Assembly (NCBI RefSeq): GCF_019029495.1
Contig: NZ_JAERQM010000002.1
Span: 682,001-746,000, forward strand
Direction of reading: 5' to 3'
From: Falsiroseomonas oleicola
Lineage (GTDB): Bacteria > Pseudomonadota > Alphaproteobacteria > Acetobacterales > Acetobacteraceae
Length of the DNA stretch: 64,000 nt
The position numbers and the translations under genes are program-made. The stretch's first letter is position 1. Each line of letters begins with the position of its first letter. This document shows positions 1 through 7,999 of the stretch, one piece after another. Below the pieces are notes generated by a model. That model had not been told where the DNA came from. It did no database searches and worked only from the letters and a program-made list of their open reading frames with translations.

Positions 1-23
1 ACTGTGTTGGGTCAGGGCACCTG

Positions 24-380
24 ATGGAAGACCGCATCTACACCATGGTCCGCGACGCCGATTGGCGCGCGGCGGAACAGGCCGGCGCCTATGCCGGCAG
101 CGCCGATGATGCGCGGGACGGATTCCTGCATTTCTCCACCGCCGCGCAGTTGCGGGCCAGTGCGGCGAAACACCGCGTCGGTGAGGCTGACCTCTGGCTG
201 ATCGAGGTGGATGCCCGGCGCCTCGGCGATGCCCTGCGCTGGGAACCGGCGGCGGGTGGCCGCCGGCCTGGCTTGTTCCCGCATCTCTACGCGCCGCTGG
301 GGATGGACGCGGTGCTGTCCGCCACGCGCCTGCCGCTCAGCCCCGAAGGGACGCATATCTTCCCGGCAGGAATCCCCTGA
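24..380 (+). CDS. DUF952 family protein
   Basis: A 118-residue protein of the DUF952 family, a small cytosolic fold of unknown function sometimes described as glutathione-S-transferase-like. The sequence shows the family signature DGFLHFSTAAQL at residues 32-43 and FPHLYAPL at 85-92, where the conserved His, Ser and Tyr lie. Length is normal for the family. The start at 24 has AGGGC just upstream; Met8 is a weaker alternative. It is convergent with the next gene, and one base separates the two stop codons. No substrate can be proposed from sequence. Confidence 0.88.
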   Translation: MEDRIYTMVRDADWRAAEQAGAYAGSADDARDGFLHFSTAAQLRASAAKHRVGEADLWLIEVDARRLGDALRWEPAAGGRRPGLFPHLYAPLGMDAVLSATRLPLSPEGTHIFPAGIP

Positions 381-381
381 G

Positions 382-1029
382 TCAGCGGGGTGGGGCGCAG
401 CGGGCGACCATCGGGCGGCAGGCGTCGCCCGGAAGCAGCCGCGAGGTGCAATCCTGCATGGCGACGCGGCGCGCGGCGGCCTGTGTATTGCCCTCGCCCG
501 CGCCATAATGCAGCACGGCGAAAGTGGCGGGGTCCCGGGTGATGACCAGGCCACGCGCCCGGATGCTGCGGGCGACGGCCACGCAGCGCTGCTGCGTCTC
601 GATCAGCAGGCTGCAGGGGCGGCCGCCGTTGCGGCGATAGCAACTCGTCTCCGCCGCCCGATGCGCCACGCCACGCGGGGCGGGGTGGGAAATGGCGATG
701 CCGGACTGGGGCAGGGCCCCCGTATAGATCACCAGGCTGGGCCTCTGGCGGACCACGGAGGTGCTGCGGGATGCGATGCCCAGGCCCGATGCGGCCGCGG
801 CGCCGCCGCGGCGCTGGCGCGCGACATGCGCCTCGCCGGCGGTGCAGCGCACCAGGCAGACCTGCATGTTCCGGGGGGTGGACCGGGCCAGGGGCTGGGA
901 CAGACATTGCTGCTGGCACGAGCGACTGGCGGTGCGCGTCTGCGCTGCCGCCTCCATCGTCGGGCCGCACAGTCCCAGCAGAAGACCGGCAAGCCCCATC
1001 CATCGCGCTGCGCGACCTCGATCAGCCAT
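382..1029 (-). CDS. secreted DUF4189-like protein
   Basis: A 215-residue exported protein of unknown function. Start 1029 is chosen because AAGGAGG sits 6 nt upstream and because residues 1-30 then form a classical signal peptide (basic MADRGRAAR, hydrophobic core MGLAGLLLGLC, cleavage near EAAAQ). An open frame continues upstream but lacks a ribosome site. The mature part has a first Cys cluster (CQQQC, then CLVRC) and a C-terminal half with the DUF4189 pattern: a GIAISHP strand, alternating Cys residues, and an Ala-rich helix ending in CTSRL...CRPMVARC. The even number of Cys suggests periplasmic disulfides (inference). It is convergent with the DUF952 gene. Confidence 0.75.
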   Translation of the reverse strand: MADRGRAARWMGLAGLLLGLCGPTMEAAAQTRTASRSCQQQCLSQPLARSTPRNMQVCLVRCTAGEAHVARQRRGGAAAASGLGIASRSTSVVRQRPSLVIYTGALPQSGIAISHPAPRGVAHRAAETSCYRRNGGRPCSLLIETQQRCVAVARSIRARGLVITRDPATFAVLHYGAGEGNTQAAARRVAMQDCTSRLLPGDACRPMVARCAPPR

Positions 1030-1345
1030 CAACGGCCTCCTTTGTCTGGTTGCCTTGCGACAACGGTCACCAGCGCACGAATTGTCGGGGCTGCCGGTCG
1101 GTAGATGACACTGAAAAAGCGTCAAGCTGAAGCCGTGGTTGCGGCGCTGCGAAGGCAAACGTCAGACGCGCGCCCTGCAAAATCCTTGGCGATCCAGCAC
1201 TTTGTATAATGATCCAAAACACCTCGCATGGCCAGGTATTTCGCCGCGCGGCGGAACAATTGTCAGAGTCATGGCCGCGTCATGACCTTGCGCAGTTCTG
1301 CTCTGCGCAGCATCGTGCCGTGGTGGCGGATTCAAGGCGGGGCAT
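1030..1345. other. divergent intergenic region with candidate promoter
   Basis: This 316-bp gap separates the secreted DUF4189-like gene (leftward) from the phosphotriesterase-like gene (rightward), so it should hold both promoters. It contains a perfect TATAAT at 1205-1210, but no good -35 hexamer lies at 16-18 bp, so the promoter call is weak. A 7-bp hairpin (TGCGCAG 1289-1295, CTGCGCA 1303-1309) lies in the leader of the rightward gene. The short open frame from 1228 has no family match and looks non-coding. Confidence 0.4.
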
Positions 1346-2383
1346 ATGGCAGGCTATGTGCAGACGGTGCTGGGTCCGGTAGCCCCGGACAGCCTCGGCC
1401 CCACCCTGATGCATGAGCATGTGCTGTGCGACATCACGCCGCGCAGCCTGCGCGAGGCCATCGCCGCGCGGCCGGAGCTGGTCCAGCCCATCACGCTGCA
1501 AAGCCGCTACGACATCGACTACGGCCGCCATCCGCATGCCGGCAAGACCGTGATGCTGGACCGCGAGCTGGCGGTGGCGGAACTCGCGATGTTCCGGGCC
1601 GAGGGCGGCGCCAGCATGGTGGAAATGACCATCGGCGGCCTGGCGCCCGACCCCGAAGGCCTGGTCGAGGTGTCGCGCCGCACGGGCGTCACCCTGGTGA
1701 TGGGCTGTGGCCAATATGTCGAGGATTTCCAGGACCCCGCCAACCACGCCCGCAGTGTCGAGGATTTCGCCGCAGAGATGCTCGGCGCGCTGCGCCAGGG
1801 CGCCTGGGGCACGGATATCCGCGCCGGGCTGATCGGGGAGATCGGCTGCTCCGCCCCCTGGACCGCGCTGGAACGCCGGGTGATGGCCGGCGCCGTGCTG
1901 GCGCAGCAGGAGACCGGCGCGGCGCTGACCATCCACCCCGGCGTGCATCCCGACCAACCGGCCGAGATCATCGCCTTCCTGCGCGCCCATGGCGGCGACA
2001 TCCCGCGCACCATCATCGACCATGTCGACCGCACCATCTTCGACGACGACCGGCTGTTCGCCCTGGCCGATACCGGCTGCGTGCTGGAATTCGACCTGTT
2101 CGGCTATGAACACGCCTACTGGTCCTTCGCGCCGATCAACATGCCGAATGACGGCACGCGCATCGACATGATCCGCCGGCTGCTGGACCGCGGCCATGGC
2201 GATCAGGTCGTCATCAGCCAGGACATCTGCCGCCTGACCCGCCTGCGCAGCCATGGCGGCCACGGCTACGGCCATATCTTCCGCAACATCGTGCCCTTCA
2301 TGCGGGAGCGCGGATTTTCCCAGGCCGAGTTGGACGCGATGCTGGTGCACACACCGCGCCGGCTGCTGACCCTGCCCGGCTGA
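1346..2383 (+). CDS. phosphotriesterase-family metal hydrolase (lactonase-like)
   Basis: A 345-residue TIM-barrel amidohydrolase of the phosphotriesterase (PF02126) family, probably hydrolysing a lactone or ester in the cytosol. All metal ligands are visible: H23 and H25 in MHEHV, E165 in GEIG where true phosphotriesterases carry a carboxylated Lys, H197 (TIHPG), H226 (IIDHVD) and D293 (SQDICR). Glu at the bridging position is typical of the php/resiniferatoxin-binding branch, so organophosphate activity should not be assumed. The start follows GGCGGGGC. It is followed by a convergent TM2 gene whose stop abuts its own. Confidence 0.9.
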   Translation: MAGYVQTVLGPVAPDSLGPTLMHEHVLCDITPRSLREAIAARPELVQPITLQSRYDIDYGRHPHAGKTVMLDRELAVAELAMFRAEGGASMVEMTIGGLAPDPEGLVEVSRRTGVTLVMGCGQYVEDFQDPANHARSVEDFAAEMLGALRQGAWGTDIRAGLIGEIGCSAPWTALERRVMAGAVLAQQETGAALTIHPGVHPDQPAEIIAFLRAHGGDIPRTIIDHVDRTIFDDDRLFALADTGCVLEFDLFGYEHAYWSFAPINMPNDGTRIDMIRRLLDRGHGDQVVISQDICRLTRLRSHGGHGYGHIFRNIVPFMRERGFSQAELDAMLVHTPRRLLTLPG

Positions 2384-2710
2384 TCAGCGCTGCAACTGCG
2401 CGATCAGCGCCGTGTTGTGCCGCGCGACCAGGCCGGGGATCAGGAAGGCGTCGACCAGCCACCAGATGCCGATGGCCAGGAATCCCAGGAAACCCACCGC
2501 CACGAAGGCGAGCGGGAAGGACAGCAGGAAGATCACCAGCATGGCGATGCCGGAGCCGGTCTGGCCCAGATAGAAGCGGTGCGCGCCAAAAGCGCCGAGG
2601 AAGAACCACAGCAGATAGGCCAGCAGCGCATTCTTCTTCGCTGCGTCGTACTGCATCATCACGACGGCGTCGCGGGACGGGCCGGAAGGCGGCAGGTTGC
2701 TGGACATCAT
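2384..2710 (-). CDS. TM2 domain-containing membrane protein
   Basis: A 108-residue inner-membrane protein made almost entirely of a TM2 domain. A cytosolic N-terminus is followed by KNALLAYLLWFFLGAFGAHR (residues about 25-44), the signature FYLGQ, a second hydrophobic stretch and the terminal WWLVDAFLIPGLV motif. TM2 proteins are of unknown biochemical role. Tandem ATG codons lie at 2710 and 2707. The only ribosome-binding sequence, GGAG six bases upstream, is buried in a perfect 10-bp hairpin (see 2712-2734). The gene lies 57 bp downstream of the UxaA-type gene on the same strand. Confidence 0.85.
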   Translation of the reverse strand: MMSSNLPPSGPSRDAVVMMQYDAAKKNALLAYLLWFFLGAFGAHRFYLGQTGSGIAMLVIFLLSFPLAFVAVGFLGFLAIGIWWLVDAFLIPGLVARHNTALIAQLQR

Positions 2711-2711
2711 G

Positions 2712-2734
2712 GGGCACTCCGAAACGGAGTGCCC
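2712..2734 (-). promoter_or_regulatory. perfect hairpin covering the TM2 ribosome-binding site
   Basis: GGGCACTCCG (2712-2721) and CGGAGTGCCC (2725-2734) pair perfectly around a three-base loop. On the minus strand the right-hand arm supplies GGAG at the correct distance from the TM2 start codon, so the structure could block translation initiation. It could also end transcription from the upstream UxaA-type gene, but no T-run follows. Confidence 0.6.
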
Positions 2735-2767
2735 TGCATCGGCCGGCCGCCCCGTTGCGTCAAGCGA

Positions 2768-4315
2768 TCAACCGGTGATGCCGATCTGCCAGGGCGCGAA
2801 TTCGTGTTTGCCGAGTCCGAGCAGTTCGCTTTTGGTGGGTTCGCCGGAGGCCGTGCGCAGCAGCAGGTCGAGGATGCGTTCGCCCATTTCGGCGAGGCTG
2901 GCGGTGCCGTCGAGGATTTCGCCGCAGTTGATGTCCATGTCTTCTTCCAGGCGGCGGAACATGGGTGTGTTGGTGGCGAGTTTCACGCTGGGCACGGGTT
3001 TGGCGCCGTACATGGATCCGCGGCCGGTGGTGAAGGCGATCATGTTGGCGCCGCCCGCGACCTGGCCGGTGGCGGAGACGGGGTCGAAGCCGGGCGTGTC
3101 CATGAAGACGAAGCCTTTGGTCGTGATGGGCTGTGCGTAGTGGAACACGTCCATCAGCGGGCCGGTGCCGCCTTTCATGGAGGAGCCGAGGGATTTCTCC
3201 AGGATATTGGCGAGGCCGCCGGCCTGGTTGCCGGGGCTGACCACGCCGTTGATCTGGGTGTCGCGGCCGGGGGTGTAGACGTCCTTCCACCAGCGGATGC
3301 GCTCGATCAGTTTTTCGCCGACTTCCCGGCTGACGGCGCGGCGCGTCAGCGTGTGTTCAACGCCGTAGATTTCCGGGGTTTCGGAGAGGATGGCGGTGCC
3401 GCCGTGGCGGACAAGAAGGTCCATGGCCGCGCCGAGGGCGGGGTTGGCGGTAATCGACGAAAAACCATCGGAGCCGCCGCATTGCAGGCCGACGGAGAGG
3501 TGGGCGGCGGAGACGGTTGTACGAGATGCCTTGTTGGCCTCAGCCATCATCTCGCGCACCGCCGCAACGCCGGCCTCGATGCTCTTCCGAGTCCCGCCGA
3601 CCTCCTGCATCACGAGGGATCGCAGCATCGGGCCGGGGGTGAGGCCCTGTTCCGCCAGCAGCCCCGCGATCTGGTTGCGCTCGCAGCCGAGGCCGATGAC
3701 GACGACGCCGGAGACGTTCGGGTGGCGCATATAGCCGCCCAGCGTCCGGCGCAGCAGCTGCATCGGCTCGCCCGACAATTCCATGCCGCAGCCGGTGGAA
3801 TGGGTGAAGGCGGCGACGCCATCCACATTCGGCCATTCCGCCATGCGATCCGCCGTGAACCAGTCCGCCACGGCGTGGGACACGGTGGCGGAACAGTTCA
3901 CGGAGGAGACGACAGCGATGAAGTTGCGCGTGCCGACGCGGCCATCGGCGCGGAGGTAGCCTTCGAAGGTCTTGCGCTGATCCTCGGGGATCATCTCCAC
4001 GGGCCGGTAGTCGCGGCCGATCGCGTAGTCGCGGTCGAATTCGCGAAAATCGATGTTGTGGGCGTGCACCATGGTGCCGGCGGGAATGTCCTCCGCCGCG
4101 AAGCCGATGGTGACCTGGTATTTCAGCACCGGGTCGCCCTTGCGGAGTTGCGTGGTGGCGATCTTGTAGCCGGCCGGCACCTTGTTGCGCGCCAGCATGT
4201 TCTCGCCGGGGATGGAGGTGCCGGGCTCGATATCGATACGGGCGACGACGACGTTGTCGTCGGGGTGCAGGCGGATCACCGGACCGTTCAGGCGTTTGGC
4301 TTTGAGGTCGATCAT
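2768..4315 (-). CDS. UxaA-family altronate/galactarate-type dehydratase
   Basis: A 515-residue sugar-acid dehydratase of the UxaA/GarD family, which uses Fe2+ or a similar metal to remove water from aldonic or aldaric acids. The N-terminal SAF-like domain spans about residues 1-95 (PGTSIPGENMLARNKVPAG), followed by a linker and the large UxaA domain from about 130 (GRVGTRNFIAVVSSVNCSA, THSTGCGM, GLGCERNQ, GGSDGFSSITANPALG). The conserved Cys residues sit in those motifs. Start 4315 is preferred because AGGAGA lies about 7 nt upstream; an in-frame ATG at 4348 has no such site. The real substrate is unknown. The SDR upstream on the same strand could act in the same pathway. Confidence 0.88.
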   Translation of the reverse strand: MIDLKAKRLNGPVIRLHPDDNVVVARIDIEPGTSIPGENMLARNKVPAGYKIATTQLRKGDPVLKYQVTIGFAAEDIPAGTMVHAHNIDFREFDRDYAIGRDYRPVEMIPEDQRKTFEGYLRADGRVGTRNFIAVVSSVNCSATVSHAVADWFTADRMAEWPNVDGVAAFTHSTGCGMELSGEPMQLLRRTLGGYMRHPNVSGVVVIGLGCERNQIAGLLAEQGLTPGPMLRSLVMQEVGGTRKSIEAGVAAVREMMAEANKASRTTVSAAHLSVGLQCGGSDGFSSITANPALGAAMDLLVRHGGTAILSETPEIYGVEHTLTRRAVSREVGEKLIERIRWWKDVYTPGRDTQINGVVSPGNQAGGLANILEKSLGSSMKGGTGPLMDVFHYAQPITTKGFVFMDTPGFDPVSATGQVAGGANMIAFTTGRGSMYGAKPVPSVKLATNTPMFRRLEEDMDINCGEILDGTASLAEMGERILDLLLRTASGEPTKSELLGLGKHEFAPWQIGITG

Positions 4316-4389
4316 TGGGTGCGTCTCCTGTTGCCCCCAATCCACCATGTTCCGGCGCCCGTGTCAGCCTCCGCCGGCCCGCGGCGAGG

Positions 4390-5145
4390 CTAGCTCAGCA
4401 TCTGGCCGCCATCGACGATGATGGTCTGGCCGGTGACCCAGCGCGCGGCGGGGCTGGCGAGGAACAGCACCACCTCGGCGATTTCCTCCGGCGTGCCGAG
4501 CCGGCCGAAGGGGATCGCGGCGAGCACGCGGTTGTACAGATCCGGCGCGCTGCTGCGCCGCTCTTCCCAGGACCCGCCCGGGAATTCGATGGAGCCCGGC
4601 GCCACCGCGTTCACCCGCACCCCCTCCGGCCCGAAGGCGGCGGCCTGGCTGGATGTGTAGTTCACCAGCAGCGCCTTCACCGCCGCATAGGCCGGCGTGC
4701 GCAGCGAGGGCCGGTAGCCGGAGATGGAGGAGACGTTGATGATGGAGCCGCGCGCTGCCTTCAGGAAGGGCGCGGCCGCGCGGCTGGCGCGCACGGTCGC
4801 CATCACATCCACGTTCAGCCCGCGCGCCCAGTCCTCCTCCGTATCCTTGGCGCCGAAGCCGCTGGCATTGTTCACCAGCACATCCACCCCACCCAGCACC
4901 GCCGCCGCCTGTTCCACCCAACCCGTCACCTGGCCCGCCACGCCGAGATCGGCGGAGACGGCATGGGCGGTGACGCCGAGCGCCGCGATTTCGGCGCGCG
5001 TTGCCTCCAGCGCCGCGGGATCGCGCGCGCAGATGGAGACGTTGGCGCCGGCCTGGGCGAAGCCAAGTGCGATGGACCGCCCAATGCCACGGCTGCCGCC
5101 CGCCACCAGCACATGCTTGCCCGCGAAATTCGTCATGGCCGTCAC
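4390..5145 (-). CDS. SDR family NAD(P)-dependent oxidoreductase
   Basis: A 251-residue classical short-chain dehydrogenase. The nucleotide loop GGSRGIG is at residues 16-22, NNAS at 92-95, catalytic Ser140, Tyr153 and Lys157 (YAAVK), and the C-terminal strand VTGQTIIVDGG. The arginine of ICARD suggests NADP preference (inference). It lies 74 bp upstream of the UxaA-type dehydratase on the same strand, so the pair may form a sugar-acid or hydroxy-acid pathway. A second in-frame ATG is nine bases downstream. It is divergent from the TPP enzyme, with about 100 bp shared for promoters. Confidence 0.9.
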   Translation of the reverse strand: MTAMTNFAGKHVLVAGGSRGIGRSIALGFAQAGANVSICARDPAALEATRAEIAALGVTAHAVSADLGVAGQVTGWVEQAAAVLGGVDVLVNNASGFGAKDTEEDWARGLNVDVMATVRASRAAAPFLKAARGSIINVSSISGYRPSLRTPAYAAVKALLVNYTSSQAAAFGPEGVRVNAVAPGSIEFPGGSWEERRSSAPDLYNRVLAAIPFGRLGTPEEIAEVVLFLASPAARWVTGQTIIVDGGQMLS

Positions 5146-5244
5146 CCTCGCTCATTTTCGGATCGCAGCAGAAGCCCTTCGCCCCCGGCTTGGCAAGTCG
5201 CGCCGTCCGGGGCAGTGATGCGGCGGGGTGGGAGTATCCAAGTC

Positions 5245-6858
5245 ATGCCGAACACGGCAAGCCAGACAGTGGCGCAGGCGCTGCTGGAGGACCTCGCGGG
5301 GCGCGGCACCAGGCGCATCTGGGGCGTGCCGGGCGGTGGTTCCTCGCTCGATGTCATCGCCGCCGCGCCCCGCTTCGGGGTGGACTTCATCCTGGCCCGG
5401 CAGGAAGCCAATGCGGCGATGATGGCGCTGGCAGATGCCGAGCTGACGGGCGCGCCGGGCGTGGTGATGACCACCAAGGGGCCGGGCGTGTCCAATGCCG
5501 CCAACGGCCTCGCCTGCGCCACGCTGGAACGCGCGCCGCTGCTGCTGCTCTCGGATGGTTTTTCCAGCCAGCAATTGGGCTGGGTGACACATCAGGTCTT
5601 CGACCAGCAGGGTGCTACGGCGGCGATCGGCAAGGGCTATGCGCGGGCGGAGGGCGATGCGCCGCGGGACGAGATCGCCGGGCTCCTGGACCTCGCGCAG
5701 CAGGCGCCGCGCGGCGCCGTGCATCTCGACCTCACGGTCCAGGCGGCGCGGCGCGCGGCGCCGCCGGCCGGGCCGCGCCGGGCAGCGCCGGCCATGGCCG
5801 CGCCCATCGGCGATGCGGCGGCGTTGCTGGCGCAGGCCAGGCGGCCGGTGATCCTGGCGGGCGTCGAGGCCGCCGAGCCAGGCGCCAGCATGGCGCTGCG
5901 CGCGCTGGCCGAAGCGCTGGGCTGCCCGGTGCTGGTCACCTACAAGGCCAAGGGCGTGCTGCCGGATGCGCATCCGCTCTATGCGGGCCTGTTCACCGGC
6001 GGCGCGCTGGAGGCGCCCTGCGTCGGCGCGGCGGACCTCATCATCCAGGCCGGCCTCGATCCGGTGGAGCTGATTCCGCAGAGCTGGCGCTACAAGGCGC
6101 CGATCCTCGATATCGCGCTGCGGCCGCATCCGGTGCGCTATGCCGATCCCACCGCCGCGCTGCATGGCGATATCGCCGCGAGCCTGGAGGTGATGCGTTC
6201 GGTGGCGCAGCCCTCCGCCTGGACCGATTCCGAAATCGCCGGCCATCGCGACACCGCGCTGGCGGCGCTGGACTGGCAGGGGCAGGGGGGTGTCTCGCCG
6301 CCGGATATCGTGCGCATCGCCCAGCAGGAAGCCCGCGCCGTCAGCCGCGCGCCGCGCGCCACGGTGGATGCGGGCGCGCATATGTTCTCCGCCACCGCCT
6401 TCTGGCAGGCGGAGCAGCCGCGCGACCTGCTGATCTCGAACGGCCTCGCCTCCATGGGCTTTGCATTGCCGGCCGGCATTGCTGCGGCACTGCATGATCC
6501 GGCGCGCGGCGCGGTGGCCTTCACCGGCGATGGCGGGCTGATGATGTGCGTCGGCGAACTGGCGACGGCGCGGCAGATGGGCGCAAGGCTGGTCACCATC
6601 GTCTTCAACGACAGCGCCCTGTCGCTGATCGACATCAAGCAGCAGCAGCGGCAACTCACCCCGGCCGGCGTCGCATTCGCGCCCACGGATTTCGCCAGGG
6701 TCGCCGAGGGCTTTGGCGTGCCCGGTTTCCGGGCCGACACGCCCGAAACCTACCGCACCGCGCTGCGCGCGGCCTTCGCGGTGGAAGGTCCGAGCCTGGT
6801 CGACGTGCAGGTCAACCCGGCGGGCTACCCCGCGCAGCTGCAGGCGCTACGCGGCTGA
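5245..6858 (+). CDS. thiamine-pyrophosphate-dependent enzyme (acetolactate synthase-like)
   Basis: A 537-residue member of the acetolactate synthase/benzoylformate decarboxylase superfamily. The N-terminal TPP pyrimidine domain has GVPGGGS and the catalytic Glu54 in RQEANAAMM, where most relatives have an R-H-E sequence. A central FAD/ADP-like domain covers about 190-320. The C-terminal domain holds the diphosphate motif GDGGLMM followed by the Asn of VFNDSALSLI. Start 5245 follows GGGTGGGAG; an ATG at 5218 is possible. No small regulatory subunit gene is adjacent, so biosynthetic acetolactate synthase is unlikely and the substrate is open. A structured repeat lies between it and the convergent aminotransferase gene. 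Confidence 0.85.
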   Translation: MPNTASQTVAQALLEDLAGRGTRRIWGVPGGGSSLDVIAAAPRFGVDFILARQEANAAMMALADAELTGAPGVVMTTKGPGVSNAANGLACATLERAPLLLLSDGFSSQQLGWVTHQVFDQQGATAAIGKGYARAEGDAPRDEIAGLLDLAQQAPRGAVHLDLTVQAARRAAPPAGPRRAAPAMAAPIGDAAALLAQARRPVILAGVEAAEPGASMALRALAEALGCPVLVTYKAKGVLPDAHPLYAGLFTGGALEAPCVGAADLIIQAGLDPVELIPQSWRYKAPILDIALRPHPVRYADPTAALHGDIAASLEVMRSVAQPSAWTDSEIAGHRDTALAALDWQGQGGVSPPDIVRIAQQEARAVSRAPRATVDAGAHMFSATAFWQAEQPRDLLISNGLASMGFALPAGIAAALHDPARGAVAFTGDGGLMMCVGELATARQMGARLVTIVFNDSALSLIDIKQQQRQLTPAGVAFAPTDFARVAEGFGVPGFRADTPETYRTALRAAFAVEGPSLVDVQVNPAGYPAQLQALRG

Positions 6859-6904
6859 GGACGGCGCGGGTTCATACCAACGGCCCTTTCGCGTGACCGC
6901 TCCG

Positions 6905-7016
6905 GGCCGCCCTCAGGCGCCGGGCGCCGCCTCCGGCGGCTTGGCTTCGCCGCATAAGCGGCGGCGCCCATTCGGGCGCTCGGACCGGTCAAGAGACCGG
7001 TCCGCTTATATCAGAC
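6905..7016 (-). repeat. dispersed hairpin-array repeat, copy A
   Basis: Read on the minus strand, this begins at the stop codon of the aminotransferase gene and forms a chain of hairpins. Stem 1 is 6982-6990 with 6995-7003. Stem 2 is GCGCCC/GGGCGC with loop ATTC at 6970-6973. Stem 3 is CGCCGC (6948-6953) with GCGGCG (6958-6963) and loop ATAA. A GC-rich stem 4 follows. It aligns over its whole length with copy B at 45212-45319. Stems differ by paired changes while loops and junctions are kept. Confidence 0.75.
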
Positions 7017-7919
7017 GCGCGTGCGCCATTCCGGATGGGCGTCGGTGGTGCCGCGCACCACTGCCTCATAGGCCGCCTGCAACTGCCGGGTCACGGGTCC
7101 GGGCGTGCCGTCGCCGACAGGCAGGCGGTCGACGCTGGTCACCGCCACCAGCTCCTGCCCCGTGCCGCAGAGGAACACCTCCTCCGCCACATACAGCTCC
7201 GTCCGATCGACATCGCGCTGTTCGACGGCAAGCCCGGCCTCGGCGGCCAGCACCAGCACCGTCTCCCGCGTCACGCTTTCCAGGATGTCGCTGCCTTTGC
7301 CCGGCGTCACCAGCACGCCATCGCGCAGCAGGAACAGGCAGGCCGCCGCGGCCTCCGAGACCTTGCCGCGCGCCGTCAGCAGCAGGGCGCTGTCATAGCC
7401 ATCCGTCCGCGCCTGGAGATTCGCCAGGCGCGAGGCGTGATAATTGGCGGTGGCCTTCACCCGCGGCGGCATGGCGTTGTCCGAGATGCGGGTCCAGGAG
7501 GAGACGGTGGCGGCCAGGCCCGTGGCGAATTTGGCCGAACGTTCCCGCGGCAGCGCCGCCGCGATCCAGCCGACCGGCCCGGTGCTGGCCAGCGTGCCGA
7601 TGCCCTCGATCTGCGCCTGCACCCGCAGATAGGCATCCTCATCCGGCGCGTTCAGCCGCAGCACTTCCAGCACCGCGGCGCGCAGCACCTCCGTGCTCGG
7701 CGGCGAGTCGAAACGCATGACCTTCATGCCCTGCTGCAGCCGCGCGAGATGCTCCTCCAGCCGGAACACGCTGAGGCTGCCATCGCTGGGGTTCATATAG
7801 GCGCGCAGACCCTCGAACACCGCCACGCCATAGGCGACGCCGACCGCCAGCGGGTGCAGCCGCGCCTCGGCGAAGGGGATCGCCTGGCCGTTGTGGATGA
7901 TGGTGTGGGCCTGCCACAT
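7011..7919 (-). CDS. ilvE: branched-chain amino acid aminotransferase (class IV)
   Basis: A 302-residue fold-type IV PLP aminotransferase, most likely making or degrading Leu, Ile and Val with 2-oxoglutarate. Family marks are FEGLRAY near residue 35, the PLP lysine K155 in RVKATANYHASRLA, and Glu189 in GKVSEAAAACLFLL, which holds the pyridine nitrogen. Start 7919 is chosen because CAGGAAC lies upstream at good spacing and the protein then begins like its homologues (MWQAHTIIHNG). A longer open frame to 7994 runs into the divergent promoter region. A D-amino-acid or aminodeoxychorismate enzyme is less likely given the FEGLRAY motif. Confidence 0.88.
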   Translation of the reverse strand: MWQAHTIIHNGQAIPFAEARLHPLAVGVAYGVAVFEGLRAYMNPSDGSLSVFRLEEHLARLQQGMKVMRFDSPPSTEVLRAAVLEVLRLNAPDEDAYLRVQAQIEGIGTLASTGPVGWIAAALPRERSAKFATGLAATVSSWTRISDNAMPPRVKATANYHASRLANLQARTDGYDSALLLTARGKVSEAAAACLFLLRDGVLVTPGKGSDILESVTRETVLVLAAEAGLAVEQRDVDRTELYVAEEVFLCGTGQELVAVTSVDRLPVGDGTPGPVTRQLQAAYEAVVRGTTDAHPEWRTRV

Positions 7920-7999
7920 GCCGCATGTTCCTGTATCGCGATGCGCCAAGTCTGCGCGGCCGAGTCGGGCGCGGCAATATGAGTGGGGAGACAAGGCGC

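Noticed and set aside
1205-1210. Perfect TATAAT considered as a firm promoter
   Set aside because: No acceptable -35 hexamer at 16-18 bp; kept only as a weak hint in the intergenic entry.
1346-2383. Glu in place of carboxylated Lys in the phosphotriesterase-like protein as a novelty
   Set aside because: Glu at this position is known in the php branch of the family, so it is not unusual.
2417-4393. Plus-strand 658-codon frame opposite the UxaA-type gene
   Set aside because: Gly/His/Asp-rich antisense reading without any recognisable domain; the minus-strand gene has a complete family pattern.
4315-5244. N-terminal extension of the TPP enzyme frame
   Set aside because: The extension is antisense to the SDR gene and low in complexity; homologues start near 5245 and a ribosome site is there.
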